In this document: positions 35,632 to 44,764 of the stretch, one piece after another
Layout: every line of letters starts with the position of its first letter
Numbering within the stretch: the first letter of the stretch is position 1
Source: Amycolatopsis camponoti
GTDB taxonomy: Bacteria; Actinomycetota; Actinomycetes; Mycobacteriales; Pseudonocardiaceae
Assembly: GCF_902497555.1 (NCBI RefSeq)
Contig: NZ_CABVGP010000002.1
Coordinates: 818,501 to 882,500, forward strand
DNA length: 64,000 bases
Reading direction: 5' to 3'
Position numbers and translations under genes: made by a program
The notes under the pieces: model-generated
Database searches by the model: none
Seen by the model: the letters and a program-made list of their open reading frames with translations, nothing else
Told to the model about the DNA's origin: nothing

Positions 35632-37409
35632 GGGGCGTACTTCCCGACGAAGCTGCCGCAGGTGACGGCGCGGCCCGTGAGCCGGGCTTGGATCGCCTTC
35701 TCCAGGCCCAGGTAGTCGAACACCGGCGTGTCCACCGGGACCGACTCCGGCACCGGGCCGCCCGTCGCGAGCATCCGGATCGAATCCGTCTCGAACAGCA
35801 CCAGGTAGCCGCCTTCGCGGTTCAGCTCGTCCGCGGTCGAGAGCATCCGCTCGGGCGCGTCGCCGACGATCTCCAGCGGCAGCGGCCACTCCAGCGGGAA
35901 CGGGTTGCGCAGGCCGAAGGCGGGGTAGGCGAACGGGCTGTCCGGCAGGATCGCCGTCTTCGCGGCCGGGAAGCGGTCGAGGCAGTCGCGGATCTGCCGG
36001 ACGAACGTGTGCGTCGAAGGGTTGGTGCGGATGCCGGCCATCGCCGGGCTGACGTCGCCGAGGTCGGCGGTCAGCCGATCGTGCCCGAGGTCGAGGTAGG
36101 CGGCCTGGTCGTGGCGTGCGACGACGACCCAGCCGCACACCGCCACCGCCGTCAGGCCCGCGGTCGCGGTCACCCAGCGCCGCGCCAGCCGCGGCCGCGG
36201 CGGGACGACGTGGCTCAGCAGCAGCAACGCCGTCAGGGCGAGGGTGCCGGTGAGCAGCGTCGGCGTGTCGTTGCCCCACGACAGGCTGGTCATGAAGCCG
36301 GTCGCGAGCACGAGCAGCCCGGCCCACGGCACCTTCCGCGTCACGGCCGCGTTGACCGGCACGCTGATCGCGACGATCCACCACAGGACGTCCGCCCAGC
36401 GCGAGGAGCCGGTGAACCGGCCGTCGACGACCGTCCAGACGATCGCCGCCGCCCCGGCGAGCACGAGCACCCAGGACGCGATCCGCCCGGCGCCGCCGAG
36501 CCGGTCGCCCGGCAGCCGGACGGCCAGCAGCACGACGGCGATCGCGGCGAAGAAACCCAGCTCACGCACCGGCGCCCGGGTCAGCACCTCGGGGTCTTCG
36601 AGCCAGAGCCCGAGCAGCCGCTGGCCGTACGCGGGCACGCCGCCGGTCAGCTGCTCGACCATCTCGGTGAACCCGCCGCCGAGGCTCACCCAGGCGACGT
36701 ACACGAGCCCGGGCGCGCCGAGCGCGAGGAGGTCGAGGAGCACCCGGACCACGCGCCGCGTCCCCGCGCGGGTGGCCGGGTGCAGCAGCAGCCACACCAC
36801 GCCGATCACCGCGGCCAGTGCGAAGCTCTGCTTGACGAACACGGCGCAGCCGAGCAGCACCAGGCCGCCGCGCCGGGCGAGCGCGCGGCCGCCGCTCAGA
36901 CCGGCGTCGAGCGCCCACGCGCCGCACGCGGTGAGCGCGATGCCGTCGACGGTGTGCCAGGCCATCAGCGGGAAGGCGTTGAGGTTGATCAGCGACGCCG
37001 CCGCGACCATCGCGGTCATGCCCGGGCCCCAGTCGAGCACCCGGCGGCGGGTGACGAGCGTGGCGAACGCGATCGTGGCGACGATGATCTCGATCATCGA
37101 CAGGAAGCTCGACCCGAAGAACAACGGCATCGGCAGGGCGTAGTCGGCGACGTGCAGCACCGCGGACCCGAGCGGGCGGGCGGAGATGATGTCGGCGTGG
37201 GGGACTTCGCCGTGGAGCACGCGCCACGCCTGGGCGAGGATGAAGCCCTGGTCGGAGGGGTGGAACCCGAACCGGCCGACGCGCAGTTCGGTGGCCAGGG
37301 CCAGCAGCACCACCCAGCCGGCGTGAACGCCCCAGCGCAGCAGGGGCCGGGCGGGTTTCGCGGGTGCGGGCTCCGGGGCGGCGGCGCGCGCCGGACTCGC
37401 CACGTCCAC
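35628..37409 (-). CDS. Polytopic membrane protein, probable GT-C-type glycosyltransferase
   Basis: 593 residues. About eleven or twelve membrane segments cover residues 25-430, followed by an extracytoplasmic domain of about 150 residues (CLDRFPAAKTAILPDSPFAY, CGSFVGKYAP). The first external loop begins RVGRFGFHPSDQGFILAQ, with an acidic residue in the place where GT-C enzymes bind polyprenyl-phosphate sugars. The architecture resembles arabinofuranosyl- or mannosyl-transferases of the actinobacterial envelope, but no signature proves it. The GTG start at 37409 follows a weak Shine-Dalgarno. Confidence 0.6.
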   Translation of the reverse strand: MDVASPARAAAPEPAPAKPARPLLRWGVHAGWVVLLALATELRVGRFGFHPSDQGFILAQAWRVLHGEVPHADIISARPLGSAVLHVADYALPMPLFFGSSFLSMIEIIVATIAFATLVTRRRVLDWGPGMTAMVAAASLINLNAFPLMAWHTVDGIALTACGAWALDAGLSGGRALARRGGLVLLGCAVFVKQSFALAAVIGVVWLLLHPATRAGTRRVVRVLLDLLALGAPGLVYVAWVSLGGGFTEMVEQLTGGVPAYGQRLLGLWLEDPEVLTRAPVRELGFFAAIAVVLLAVRLPGDRLGGAGRIASWVLVLAGAAAIVWTVVDGRFTGSSRWADVLWWIVAISVPVNAAVTRKVPWAGLLVLATGFMTSLSWGNDTPTLLTGTLALTALLLLSHVVPPRPRLARRWVTATAGLTAVAVCGWVVVARHDQAAYLDLGHDRLTADLGDVSPAMAGIRTNPSTHTFVRQIRDCLDRFPAAKTAILPDSPFAYPAFGLRNPFPLEWPLPLEIVGDAPERMLSTADELNREGGYLVLFETDSIRMLATGGPVPESVPVDTPVFDYLGLEKAIQARLTGRAVTCGSFVGKYAP

Positions 37410-37513
37410 GCCTGCCCGCCTTCCGCTCCCCGATCACACCCGGGAAGCGATGGTAGCGGCCTGGCCGGTGACCGGCTCGAACAGCACCACCGGGGCCGCC
37501 GGTCCACCGCGCG

Positions 37514-37561
37514 GGTCGTGAGTGAGAAACCGTGTTCTAACCCTGTTTCTCACTCACGACC
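37514..37561. repeat. Long intergenic palindrome (possible REP-like element)
   Basis: A 17-bp perfect stem, whose arms contain gtgagtgagaaac and gtttctcactcac, has a 14-base loop. No T-tract follows on either strand. It is the only structure seen in the gene-free stretch 37410-37802. It could end transcription from the reductase gene or be a copy of a dispersed element. Confidence 0.75.
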
Positions 37562-37802
37562 GGTGAGCCGCGCCGCGGCCGGAGCCGGGTTCGCGCCCGG
37601 CCCCGGCCTTCACGTCACCTGATCGTGCGCCTTGCGGTGCCGATGGCGGCCGCCTGGTCGGCCACGGCGGATCGTTCCCCAGTACTGCTGATTTCCGGCA
37701 TTCCGAACTCCCCAGTTCACGCCCGTACCGATGTACGGGACTCGCGCGAGGGTAGAAGTACCGTCGTCTCCAGTTCCAGTGTTTCGGCGGAATTCGCGGA
37801 GA

Positions 37803-39782
37803 TCAAGCACGACGGCGCCAGATCGAGCGGGTCACCGCCGCCGCGACGGCCGCCGGCGCGGGCTGACTCGGGAGGCCGCGGGCCTCGGGCGCGGACTCCC
37901 GCGCCGCCCGGTACGCGAGGTGCGCGGCGAACCGCGCGAGCCGCGGCGCGACGAGCGTCGCCAGCTCGGCCGCCCGGCCTTCGGGCAGGCTGAGGATCTC
38001 CGGACGCTCTTCGAGGGCCTTCACCACGAGCGCGGCCGCGCGTTCCGGGCTGCTCGACGGGATGCCGCGGTAGCCGGTCGGCGCGATCATCGGCGTCCGC
38101 ACCAGGGGCATCCGCACCGACGTGAACGTGATGCCGTCCGACAGCGTCTCGCGCCCGGCTGTCAGCCCGAACTCCTCCAGCGCGGCTTTCGACGCCAGGT
38201 AGGCCGAAAAGCGCGGGGTGTCGGTCTGCAGGCCCATGGTGGTGACGTTGACGACGTGGCCGAACCGCCGCTCGGCCATCGACGGCAGGAAGCCGAGGAT
38301 GAGCCGCACCGGCCCGAAGTAGTTGATGGCCATCGTGCGCTCGTAGTCGTGGAAGCGTTCCGTGGACAGCGCGACCGAGCGCCGGATCGAGCGGCCGGCG
38401 TTGTTCACCAGCATGTCGACCGCGCCGTGCTCGCCGAGCACGTCCTTGACCAGCGCGTCGACGGCGTCGCCGTCGGTGAGGTCGCAGGGGTACGCGGCCG
38501 CGACGCCGCCGGCCGCGGTGATTTCGTCCCGGACGTCGTCGAGCTCCGCGGCGCGGCGGGCCACGAGGATCACCTTCGCGCCCTTGCGGGCCGCGGCGAG
38601 CGCCGACGCCCGGCCGATCCCGGACGACGCACCGGTGATCAGCACCGTGCGCCCCGCCAGGCCGTGCCGCCGACGCGCGCGGTCGGGGTCGAGGTGGTCC
38701 CGCCAGTACCGGTAGAGCGGCGCCGCGTAGTCGCGCAGCTCCGGCAGCTCGATGCCGCTGCCGAACAACGCGGTCGTGGTGCGCGCGGTGTCGAAGTCGA
38801 CGTCGATGCCGAGGTGGGGCAGCACTTCCAGCGGGATGCCCAGCTCCTCCAGGACGGCGGCGCGGGCGGCCCGGCCGCCGGGCACGCGGTCGATCCCGGC
38901 CGCGGCGGCGTGCGCCAGCCGGGTGCCGGCGCGCCGCACGACGCCGGACGGCCGCGCCGGCAGCACGGCCCGGATCGTCGGCCCGCCCGCGGCGCGCGCG
39001 AAGGCGTTGTAGACGGAGTCGAGCGACTGCGGCCGCGCGGCGGCGAGGTGGTAGGTCGCCCCGGATGGCGCGTCCCGGTGCATCAGGTGCTCCATCGCCT
39101 CGACGACGTAGTCGACGGGCACCAGGTTCGTCGCGCCGAGGCCGGGGGCGGCGAGCGGGAGCCGTGCGGGCAGCGCCGCCAGCCGCGAGATGGCGGGGAG
39201 GAAGTAGTACGGGCCGTCGACCTTGTCCATCTCGCCGGTGCGCGAGTCGCCGACGACCGCGGAGGGCCGGTAAACGCGGAACGGCAGCGACTGCTCGCGG
39301 ACGAGCTTCTCGGCCTGGAACTTCGTCGCGTGGTACGGCGAGCCGAAGTGCTGGCCGAGGTCGAAGTCGGCCTCGGTGAACCGCCCGGCGTGGTCGCCCG
39401 CGACGGCGATCGACGACACGTGGTGCACCAGTCCCGCCTCCGCGGCCAAGGCGAAGGCGAGCAGGTGCCGGGTGCCGTCGACGTTCGCGCGCCGGTTGGC
39501 GTCCTCGCCCGCGGTCAGGTCGTAGATCGCGCCGAGGTGGACGACGTGGTCGAGGTGCTCCAGGCCGGCGGGATCGACGCCGAGCCGGGGTTCGGCGAGG
39601 TCGCCGACCACCGGGTGGAGCTTGTCCGCACCCGGCAGGCCCTGGGCCCAGGTGGCCAGGCGCTCGCGGGAGGTCTCGCGGACCAGTGCGTACACCGCGG
39701 ACGTCTCCGGCCGCCGCAGCAGGCGGGCGACCAGGCGTTTCCCGATGAAGCCCGTCGCGCCCGTCACGAAGTAGGTCGTCAT
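37803..39782 (-). CDS. Two-domain fatty acyl-CoA reductase, AcrA1-like
   Basis: 659 residues. The N-terminal extended-SDR domain (TGATGFIGKRLVARLL, about 7, then YHATKFQAEKLV) resembles the thioester reductase half of bacterial acyl-CoA reductases. The second, classical SDR domain begins near 370 with TGASSGIGRASALAAARKG, then NNAGRS and the YLASKAALEEFG active site. The order matches mycobacterial AcrA1 (Rv3391), which reduces fatty acyl-CoA to the aldehyde and possibly on to the alcohol for wax-ester or lipid synthesis. Alone on its transcript; an ATG with aaggga upstream. Confidence 0.82.
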   Translation of the reverse strand: MTTYFVTGATGFIGKRLVARLLRRPETSAVYALVRETSRERLATWAQGLPGADKLHPVVGDLAEPRLGVDPAGLEHLDHVVHLGAIYDLTAGEDANRRANVDGTRHLLAFALAAEAGLVHHVSSIAVAGDHAGRFTEADFDLGQHFGSPYHATKFQAEKLVREQSLPFRVYRPSAVVGDSRTGEMDKVDGPYYFLPAISRLAALPARLPLAAPGLGATNLVPVDYVVEAMEHLMHRDAPSGATYHLAAARPQSLDSVYNAFARAAGGPTIRAVLPARPSGVVRRAGTRLAHAAAAGIDRVPGGRAARAAVLEELGIPLEVLPHLGIDVDFDTARTTTALFGSGIELPELRDYAAPLYRYWRDHLDPDRARRRHGLAGRTVLITGASSGIGRASALAAARKGAKVILVARRAAELDDVRDEITAAGGVAAAYPCDLTDGDAVDALVKDVLGEHGAVDMLVNNAGRSIRRSVALSTERFHDYERTMAINYFGPVRLILGFLPSMAERRFGHVVNVTTMGLQTDTPRFSAYLASKAALEEFGLTAGRETLSDGITFTSVRMPLVRTPMIAPTGYRGIPSSSPERAAALVVKALEERPEILSLPEGRAAELATLVAPRLARFAAHLAYRAARESAPEARGLPSQPAPAAVAAAVTRSIWRRRA

Positions 39783-39856
39783 GGCCGGTCCCTTCGGTAG
39801 TCGGGCCGACTCTAACCTACTGAAAAGTAGGAACGGTAGTTGTCAGTGTCCGCGGT

Positions 39857-40060
39857 TCACGGCTCGGCCGTGTCGTCCGCCGTCGCGACGACGGCGTCTC
39901 GCAGGGCGGCGCGCAGCCGTCCGACGTCGAGCGGGCCGAGTACCGCGGCCTCGCCCGGCGGCGCGACCAGCACCACCTTGTCCTGGCTGACGAACACCGT
40001 CACGTCCCGGCGCCGCCCGGCCAGATCCCGGCAGCCCACCGACCATTCGCCCCGACTCAT
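39857..40060 (-). CDS. Small hypothetical protein
   Basis: 67 residues from ATG 40060, preceded by ggaggg at eight bases. The sequence (SRGEWSVGCRDLAGRRRDVTVFVSQDKVVLVAPPGEAAVLGPLDVGRLRAALRDAVV) reads as two or three beta strands and a C-terminal helix. It resembles the short proteins abundant in Pseudonocardiaceae that have no assigned role. The downstream 75 bases to the next gene are AT-rich. Confidence 0.65.
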   Translation of the reverse strand: MSRGEWSVGCRDLAGRRRDVTVFVSQDKVVLVAPPGEAAVLGPLDVGRLRAALRDAVVATADDTAEP

Positions 40061-40266
40061 GGTCGCCACCCTCCGTTTTCTCCTCGTGGTCGTGCTCCGT
40101 GCGAGGGTGGGAGAGAGGCGCGGGGGCGCTATGACGCCGGTTCACCCGATCTGCCTACTCGCGAGTTTTGTCTTGCGCTTCGCGGATTTCCGGCGTATCC
40201 CCCGGTCGTGAACGGGCGTGTTCGGGAGTACCGTCCGCACCGACTCGTCGACGTGGGAGGTCACTG

Positions 40267-41490
40267 ATGCCGGAGCCGCGGAAGATCGTCATCGTGGGTG
40301 CGGGCCTGGGTGGTGCGTCGGCCGCGGCCGCGTTGCGCGAACGCGGTTACCGCGGCGAAGTCCTGCTTATGGGCGCGGATCCGCACCGGCCGTACGAGCT
40401 GCCGCCGCTGTCGAAGGGCGTGCTGCTCGGCACCACCGACGAACCTGACTGGGTGCACGAAGAGAAGTACTACGCGGAGCACGACATCCGGTTCAGCCCC
40501 GGCGTCACGGCGACCCGGCTCGAGCTGGGCGCGCGGCTGGTCCTGGACGACGCGGGCGGCGAACACCGCTACGACCGGCTGGTGCTGGCGACGGGTTCGC
40601 GGCCGCGCACGCTCCCGGTCCCCGGCGGCGACCTGCCCGGGCTGTACACGCTGCGCAGCCTCGACGACGCGCTCAAGCTGCGGTCGGCCTTCGCCGAGGC
40701 GGAGCGCGTGGTGATCATCGGCGCGGGCTGGATCGGCTCCGAAGCCGCCGCCGCGGCCCGCACGCACAACGCCGACGTGACGGTGGTGGACCCGGTTCCG
40801 GTGCCCCTGGCGAACGTCGTCGGCGAGACGGTCGGCGGGGTGTTCCGGGACCTGCACGTCTCGAACGGCGTGAAGTACCGCCTGGGCGAGCAGGTCGCGG
40901 AGATCACCGGCGGCCCGGACGGCGTCCGCGGCGTCCGCCTGGGCGGCGGCGAAGAGCTGACGGCCGACGTGGTCCTGGTGGCGGTCGGCGCGGCACCCCG
41001 GGTGGAGCTGGCCCACGCGGCGGGCCTGGAGCTGTCCGACGACGGCGGGGTGTGCGTGGACGCGGGCCTCCGCACGGCGGCCCCGGACGTGTACGCGGTG
41101 GGCGACATCGCGGCCCACTTCCACCCGCGCTACGGCCACCGGATCCGCGTGGAGCACTGGTCGAACGCGAAGGAGCAGGGAAAGCACGTGGCGCAGAACC
41201 TGCTGGGGGAGAACGAGCCGTACCTGGCTTCGCCGTACTTCTTCACTGACCAGTACGACCTGGGCTGCGAGTACCGCGGTCTCGCGGACCCGGTCACGGA
41301 CGAGCTGGTGGTCCGCGGGGACCTGACGACCCGCGAGTTCACGGCGTTCTGGCTACGTGACGGCGAAGTGTCGGCGGCGATGAACGTGAACATGTGGGAC
41401 GACGGGGACGCGTTGAGCGCGTTGGTGGACGGCCGGACGAAGGTGACGGCGGAGCAGCTCAAGACGGCGGACCTGGCGTCGCTCACCTGA
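40267..41490 (+). CDS. NAD(P)/FAD-dependent ferredoxin reductase
   Basis: 407 residues. FAD motif VGAGLGGASAAAALRERG (about 9), a second Rossmann motif IIGAGWIGSEAAAAAR (about 155) and FAD-contact DVYAVGDIAAHFHPRYG are all present, as is the C-terminal reductase domain with EHWSNAKEQGKHVAQNLLG. It transfers electrons from NAD(P)H to a ferredoxin, usually for a cytochrome P450 or dioxygenase. No ferredoxin or oxygenase is adjacent. The ATG follows ggaggtcactg. The last eight bases overlap the convergent MerR gene. Confidence 0.9.
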   Translation: MPEPRKIVIVGAGLGGASAAAALRERGYRGEVLLMGADPHRPYELPPLSKGVLLGTTDEPDWVHEEKYYAEHDIRFSPGVTATRLELGARLVLDDAGGEHRYDRLVLATGSRPRTLPVPGGDLPGLYTLRSLDDALKLRSAFAEAERVVIIGAGWIGSEAAAAARTHNADVTVVDPVPVPLANVVGETVGGVFRDLHVSNGVKYRLGEQVAEITGGPDGVRGVRLGGGEELTADVVLVAVGAAPRVELAHAAGLELSDDGGVCVDAGLRTAAPDVYAVGDIAAHFHPRYGHRIRVEHWSNAKEQGKHVAQNLLGENEPYLASPYFFTDQYDLGCEYRGLADPVTDELVVRGDLTTREFTAFWLRDGEVSAAMNVNMWDDGDALSALVDGRTKVTAEQLKTADLASLT

Positions 41491-42202
41491 GGCGTTCGCG
41501 GATCAGCGTGTCGAGCCGTCGCCAGGCGGGTGAAGACGCGTTCACAGCACCTTGCACCAACGCCGGGATCGCCGAACCTCCTTCGTAAGCAGGCAAATCC
41601 GGCCCATAACGCGCCCGCGTCGCCGAGACGAGCTTCTCGGCGAGCGCGTCGACGCGGGGGTCGTCCGGAAGCATGTCGTGCAGCCCGTCGTACTCGAGGA
41701 CAAGGGAAAGCAACGTCGGATCGTCCAGCATCGACGACTGGTCCTCGAAACTGACCCGAGCCGTCGACGGGTGGGTGGCGAACACCAGCAGCCACAAGTC
41801 GTTCTGCAGCGTCACCCAGCGCTCGCTGAACCCGAGGTCGCGCAAGCGGGACAGGAACGCCACCACCGGCTCCGGTAGCGCGGACAGCTGACCGTCGGCG
41901 AGCTGCCGCAACCGTTCCCGAGTGGCGCGCAGGCCGTCGATGCGGGCGGACAGGTCGTCGTCGATCCGCTGGAGCGCGGAACGCAGCTCGCCGCCGGACC
42001 GCAGCTCGCGGATGCGAGCCAGTGGCACCCCGGCTTCGGCCAGGGTCCGGATCTTGATCAGCTCGATCGCGTCGGCCGCGCTGTAGCGGCGGTAGCCGGA
42101 CGCGTCGCGCGGGGGCTCGGGCAGGAGCCCCTTCGCGTGGTAGACGCGGATCGTCTTGGCCGTCACCCCGATGTACGCGGCGAGCTGCCCGATGGTGAGC
42201 AC
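41483..42202 (-). CDS. MerR-family regulator
   Basis: 239 residues from GTG 42202. The MerR helix-turn-helix is clear: LTIGQLAAYIGVTAKTIRVYHAKGLLPEPPRDASGYRRYSAADAIELIKIRTLAEAGVPLARIREL. A coiled-coil dimer helix follows, then a 120-residue C-terminal domain that is not a simple metal-binding tail. It probably senses an organic ligand. The control region upstream contains a perfect 19-base palindrome inside a long-spacer promoter for the divergent gene, the classical MerR arrangement. Confidence 0.85.
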   Translation of the reverse strand: MLTIGQLAAYIGVTAKTIRVYHAKGLLPEPPRDASGYRRYSAADAIELIKIRTLAEAGVPLARIRELRSGGELRSALQRIDDDLSARIDGLRATRERLRQLADGQLSALPEPVVAFLSRLRDLGFSERWVTLQNDLWLLVFATHPSTARVSFEDQSSMLDDPTLLSLVLEYDGLHDMLPDDPRVDALAEKLVSATRARYGPDLPAYEGGSAIPALVQGAVNASSPAWRRLDTLIRERLR

Positions 42203-42218
42203 CCCGCCATCGTCGCAC

Positions 42219-42250
42219 TTGACCTTGCCCCAGGGGCAAGGTTGCAGGAT
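42219..42250 (+). promoter_or_regulatory. MerR-type promoter with perfect palindromic operator
   Basis: ttgacc (42219-42224) and caggat (42245-42250) are 20 bases apart, longer than the usual 17. A perfect palindrome, ccttgcccc-a-ggggcaagg (42223-42241), fills the spacer. MerR activators twist such overlong promoters. Transcription would begin at or within a base or two of ATG 42258. Confidence 0.8.
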
Positions 42251-42257
42251 GAGCGGC

Positions 42258-42512
42258 ATGGCGGACTACGAGACCCTGCGCGCGCTGGCCGACGAGGGCA
42301 ACGAAACGGCGCTCGACCGGCTCGCCGACCTCGCCGACGCCCGCGGGGACGTCGACGAGCTGAGCGAGCTGCTGGACGAGGGCTGCGACCACGCCGGCGA
42401 GCTGCTGACCCGCCGCGCGGTCGCCGGAAAAGACCTCCTCGCGCTGCAGCGGATCGCCGACGCCGGCCACGAGCCCGCCGGCGAAGAGCTGGAACGCCTG
42501 CTCAGGCCGTGA
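42258..42512 (+). CDS. Small acidic repeat protein controlled by the MerR promoter
   Basis: 84 residues: DYETLRALADEGNETALDRLADLADARGDVDELSELLDEGCDHAG and on. It is a run of short helices with a repeated LADEGNxxALDRL-like unit (L..L.D.G...A...L), like small Sel1- or HEAT-like solenoids in actinobacteria. It seems complete. The transcript predicted from the MerR promoter is leaderless. An alternative ATG at 42249 overlaps the -10 and is not favoured. Function unknown; the last 11 bases overlap the convergent exporter gene. Confidence 0.7.
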   Translation: MADYETLRALADEGNETALDRLADLADARGDVDELSELLDEGCDHAGELLTRRAVAGKDLLALQRIADAGHEPAGEELERLLRP

Positions 42513-43707
42513 CGGGACGCGTCAGCGCCAGGTAAGCCACCAAGGCCAGCAGCGCGAACCCCGCCATGGTCGCGGCCATCGGCACCGCCGTCCCCGGCCC
42601 GCCCAGCCCGACCAGCGGCGTCGCCACCGCGCCCACCACGAACTGCAGCACCCCGAGCAACGCCGACGCCGCCCCGGCGGACCGGGCGTGCGAAGCCAGC
42701 GCCAGCGAGCTCGCGTTCGGCATCACCAGGCCGATGCTCGACACCAGCAGGAACAACGACACCAGCAGAAAACCCAAGGGCGCCCGGAAGAACGCCGAAG
42801 CCAGCACCGAGGCCCCGCCGAACACCCCGAGCAGCAAGCCGGACAGCAGCAGCGCGCGCTCGGGCACCCGCCCCACGAGCCGACCGTTGAGCTGCCCCGC
42901 CAGGACGATCCCGACGCCGTTCACGCCGAACACCACGCTGTACGCCTGCGGACTCAGCCCGTACACGCCCTGCAAGGCGAACGACGAACCCGAGATGTAG
43001 GCGAACATCGACGCGAACAGCAGCCCGGACGCCAGCGCGTACCCCGCGAAGGACCGATCCAGCGCCAGCCGCCCGTAGGTCCGCATCACCTGGCCGAGCC
43101 GGGCGGGCGACCGCGAAGCCGACGGCTCCGGGAAGGAGAACAGCGCCACGGCCAGCAGCAGCGCGCCGAACGCCGTCAGCACGACGAACACCCCGCGCCA
43201 CGACGTCCAGTTCAGCAGCTGGCCGCCGATCAGCGGCGCCAGGATCGGGGCCAGCCCGCTCACCAGCATCAGCGTCGAGAAGAACTTCGTCATCGCGGTG
43301 CCGGAGAACAGGTCCCGCACCGTGGCCCGCGCGATCACGACGCCGGCCGCCGCGCCGAGGGACTGCACGCCGCGCGCCGCGACCAGCAGCCACGCGTCCG
43401 GGCTCACCGCGCACAGCACCGAGCCCACGACGTAGAGCACCAAGCCCACCAGCAGCGGGCGGCGGCGGCCCAGCGCGTCCGACAGCGGTCCGAGCACCAG
43501 CTGGCCCAGGGCCAGGCCGGCGATGAACGCGCTGAGCGTCAGCTGGACGGTCGTGTCGGCCGCGTGGAGGTCGTCCGCCATCCGCGGCAGCGCGGGCAGG
43601 TACATGTCGATCGACAGCGGCCCGAACGCCGAGAGGCCGCCGAGTACCAGGACGAACTTCAGCTGCGTCCGCCTGCTCGTCGCGGTACGTTCCGGCGTGA
43701 TGGTCAT
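42502..43707 (-). CDS. Bcr/CflA-type drug exporter, major facilitator superfamily
   Basis: 401 residues from ATG 43707, four bases after gaggag. It has twelve membrane segments. LSAFGPLSIDMYLPALPRMADDL in segment 1 and LGPLSDALGRRRPLLVGL in loop 2-3 are diagnostic of the Bcr/CflA group. These 12-TM proton antiporters export drugs such as bicyclomycin, chloramphenicol or sulfathiazole. A second frame start further upstream (43821) lacks a ribosome-binding site. Its promoter lies in the shared 203-base region with the fucose-type operon. Confidence 0.88.
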   Translation of the reverse strand: MTITPERTATSRRTQLKFVLVLGGLSAFGPLSIDMYLPALPRMADDLHAADTTVQLTLSAFIAGLALGQLVLGPLSDALGRRRPLLVGLVLYVVGSVLCAVSPDAWLLVAARGVQSLGAAAGVVIARATVRDLFSGTAMTKFFSTLMLVSGLAPILAPLIGGQLLNWTSWRGVFVVLTAFGALLLAVALFSFPEPSASRSPARLGQVMRTYGRLALDRSFAGYALASGLLFASMFAYISGSSFALQGVYGLSPQAYSVVFGVNGVGIVLAGQLNGRLVGRVPERALLLSGLLLGVFGGASVLASAFFRAPLGFLLVSLFLLVSSIGLVMPNASSLALASHARSAGAASALLGVLQFVVGAVATPLVGLGGPGTAVPMAATMAGFALLALVAYLALTRPVTA

Positions 43708-43872
43708 GCGCCTCCTCGGGTCCCTGACTCCGACCAGCGACGCGGTGACCTGCGCTATTCCGGCTGTGAGCCGTGACACCCCGTGCTCAAACGAGCACTG
43801 AACCGGTACTGATCCGATCAATTTCCGGCCGATTGAGCGACGGCTCTGGATCCAGGGTCCGGACTGCGATAT

Positions 43873-43883
43873 ACATCGGATGT
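43873..43883. promoter_or_regulatory. Candidate operator of the fucose-type regulon, site 1
   Basis: acatc-g-gatgt is a perfect 11-base palindrome upstream of the diketo-acid hydrolase gene. The near-identical site (10 of 11) at 51237-51247 lies in the promoter region of the divergent regulator and mutarotase genes. This pairing fits a FadR-type regulator. Confidence 0.6.
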
Positions 43884-43910
43884 CTGGTCGAGCGGGTGAA
43901 GGGAAAATCC

Positions 43911-44762
43911 GTGCAGCTTGTGCGTCTCGGGGAGCCGGGAAGTGAGCGTCCGTTCGTGCGTGCCGACGACGGCACGACCTACGAGCTGGGCGGCCTGACC
44001 GCCGACGTCGACGGCGGCTTCCTCGCCGCGGACGGCATCGCGCGCACCGCCGCCGCGCTCGCCGCCGGGGAGCTGCCGAGAGCGGACGTCGAAGGCCTGC
44101 GCGCCGGCCCGCCCATCGCCCAGCCCGGCAAGGTCGTCTGCATCGGCATGAACTACCGCCGCCACGCCGAGGAAACCGGCGCGACGCCGCCGACCGAGCC
44201 CGTCGTCTTCATGAAGGCGCCGGACGTCGTGGTCGGCCCGGCCGACGACGTCCTCATCCCGCGCGGGTCGGTCAGCACCGACTGGGAGGTCGAGCTCGGC
44301 GTCGTCATCGGCAAGACCGCGCGCTACCTCGACAGCGTCGACGAAGCCCTCGAGTACGTCGCCGGCTACGTCGTTTCGAACGACGTTTCCGAGCGCGCGC
44401 TGCAGTTCCGCACCGCCCAGTGGGACAAGGGCAAGTCGTGCGAGAACTTCAACCCGCTCGGCCCGGCGCTGGTCCCGGCGAGCGAGGTGCCCGATCCGCA
44501 GGACCTCGGCCTGCGGCTGTGGATCAACGGCGAGAAGAAGCAGGACTCGTCCACCAAGGACATGATCTTCAGCGTCGCCGAGATCATCCACCACCTCAGC
44601 CAGGTCATGGTGCTGCGACCGGGCGACCTCATCAACACCGGCACCCCGGAGGGCGTCGCGCTCGGGCAGCCCGACCCCAAGCCCTACCTGCGCGACGGCG
44701 ACGTCATCGAGCTGGAGATCGACGGTCTCGGCCGGCAGCGCCAGACCGCCAGGCAGGCCTGA
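43911..44762 (+). CDS. Fumarylacetoacetate hydrolase-family 2,4-diketo-3-deoxy-L-fuconate-type hydrolase
   Basis: 283 residues from GTG 43911, six bases after gaaggga. The FAH fold is complete: [15 protein letters not shown] (about 66), metal ligands in [13 protein letters not shown], then [11 protein letters not shown] and [13 protein letters not shown]. In the L-fucose oxidative pathway this enzyme cleaves 2,4-diketo-3-deoxy-L-fuconate to pyruvate and L-lactate. The call rests on its neighbours, the dehydratase and SDR of the same route. A shift to the related L-rhamnose or L-arabinose chemistry cannot be excluded. Confidence 0.82.
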   Translation: MQLVRLGEPGSERPFVRADDGTTYELGGLTADVDGGFLAADGIARTAAALAAGELPRADVEGLRAGPPIAQPGKVVCIGMNYRRHAEETGATPPTEPVVFMKAPDVVVGPADDVLIPRGSVSTDWEVELGVVIGKTARYLDSVDEALEYVAGYVVSNDVSERALQFRTAQWDKGKSCENFNPLGPALVPASEVPDPQDLGLRLWINGEKKQDSSTKDMIFSVAEIIHHLSQVMVLRPGDLINTGTPEGVALGQPDPKPYLRDGDVIELEIDGLGRQRQTARQA

Positions 44763-44764
44763 CC

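Noticed and set aside
34110..37622. An 1170-codon plus-strand frame across three genes
   Set aside because: It overlaps the monooxygenase and membrane protein in other frames and encodes a low-complexity His/Arg/Gln-rich sequence, typical of a shadow frame.
37610..37810. 66-codon minus-strand frame after the acyl-CoA reductase
   Set aside because: No ribosome-binding site, mixed composition and overlap with the reductase stop; left as intergenic.
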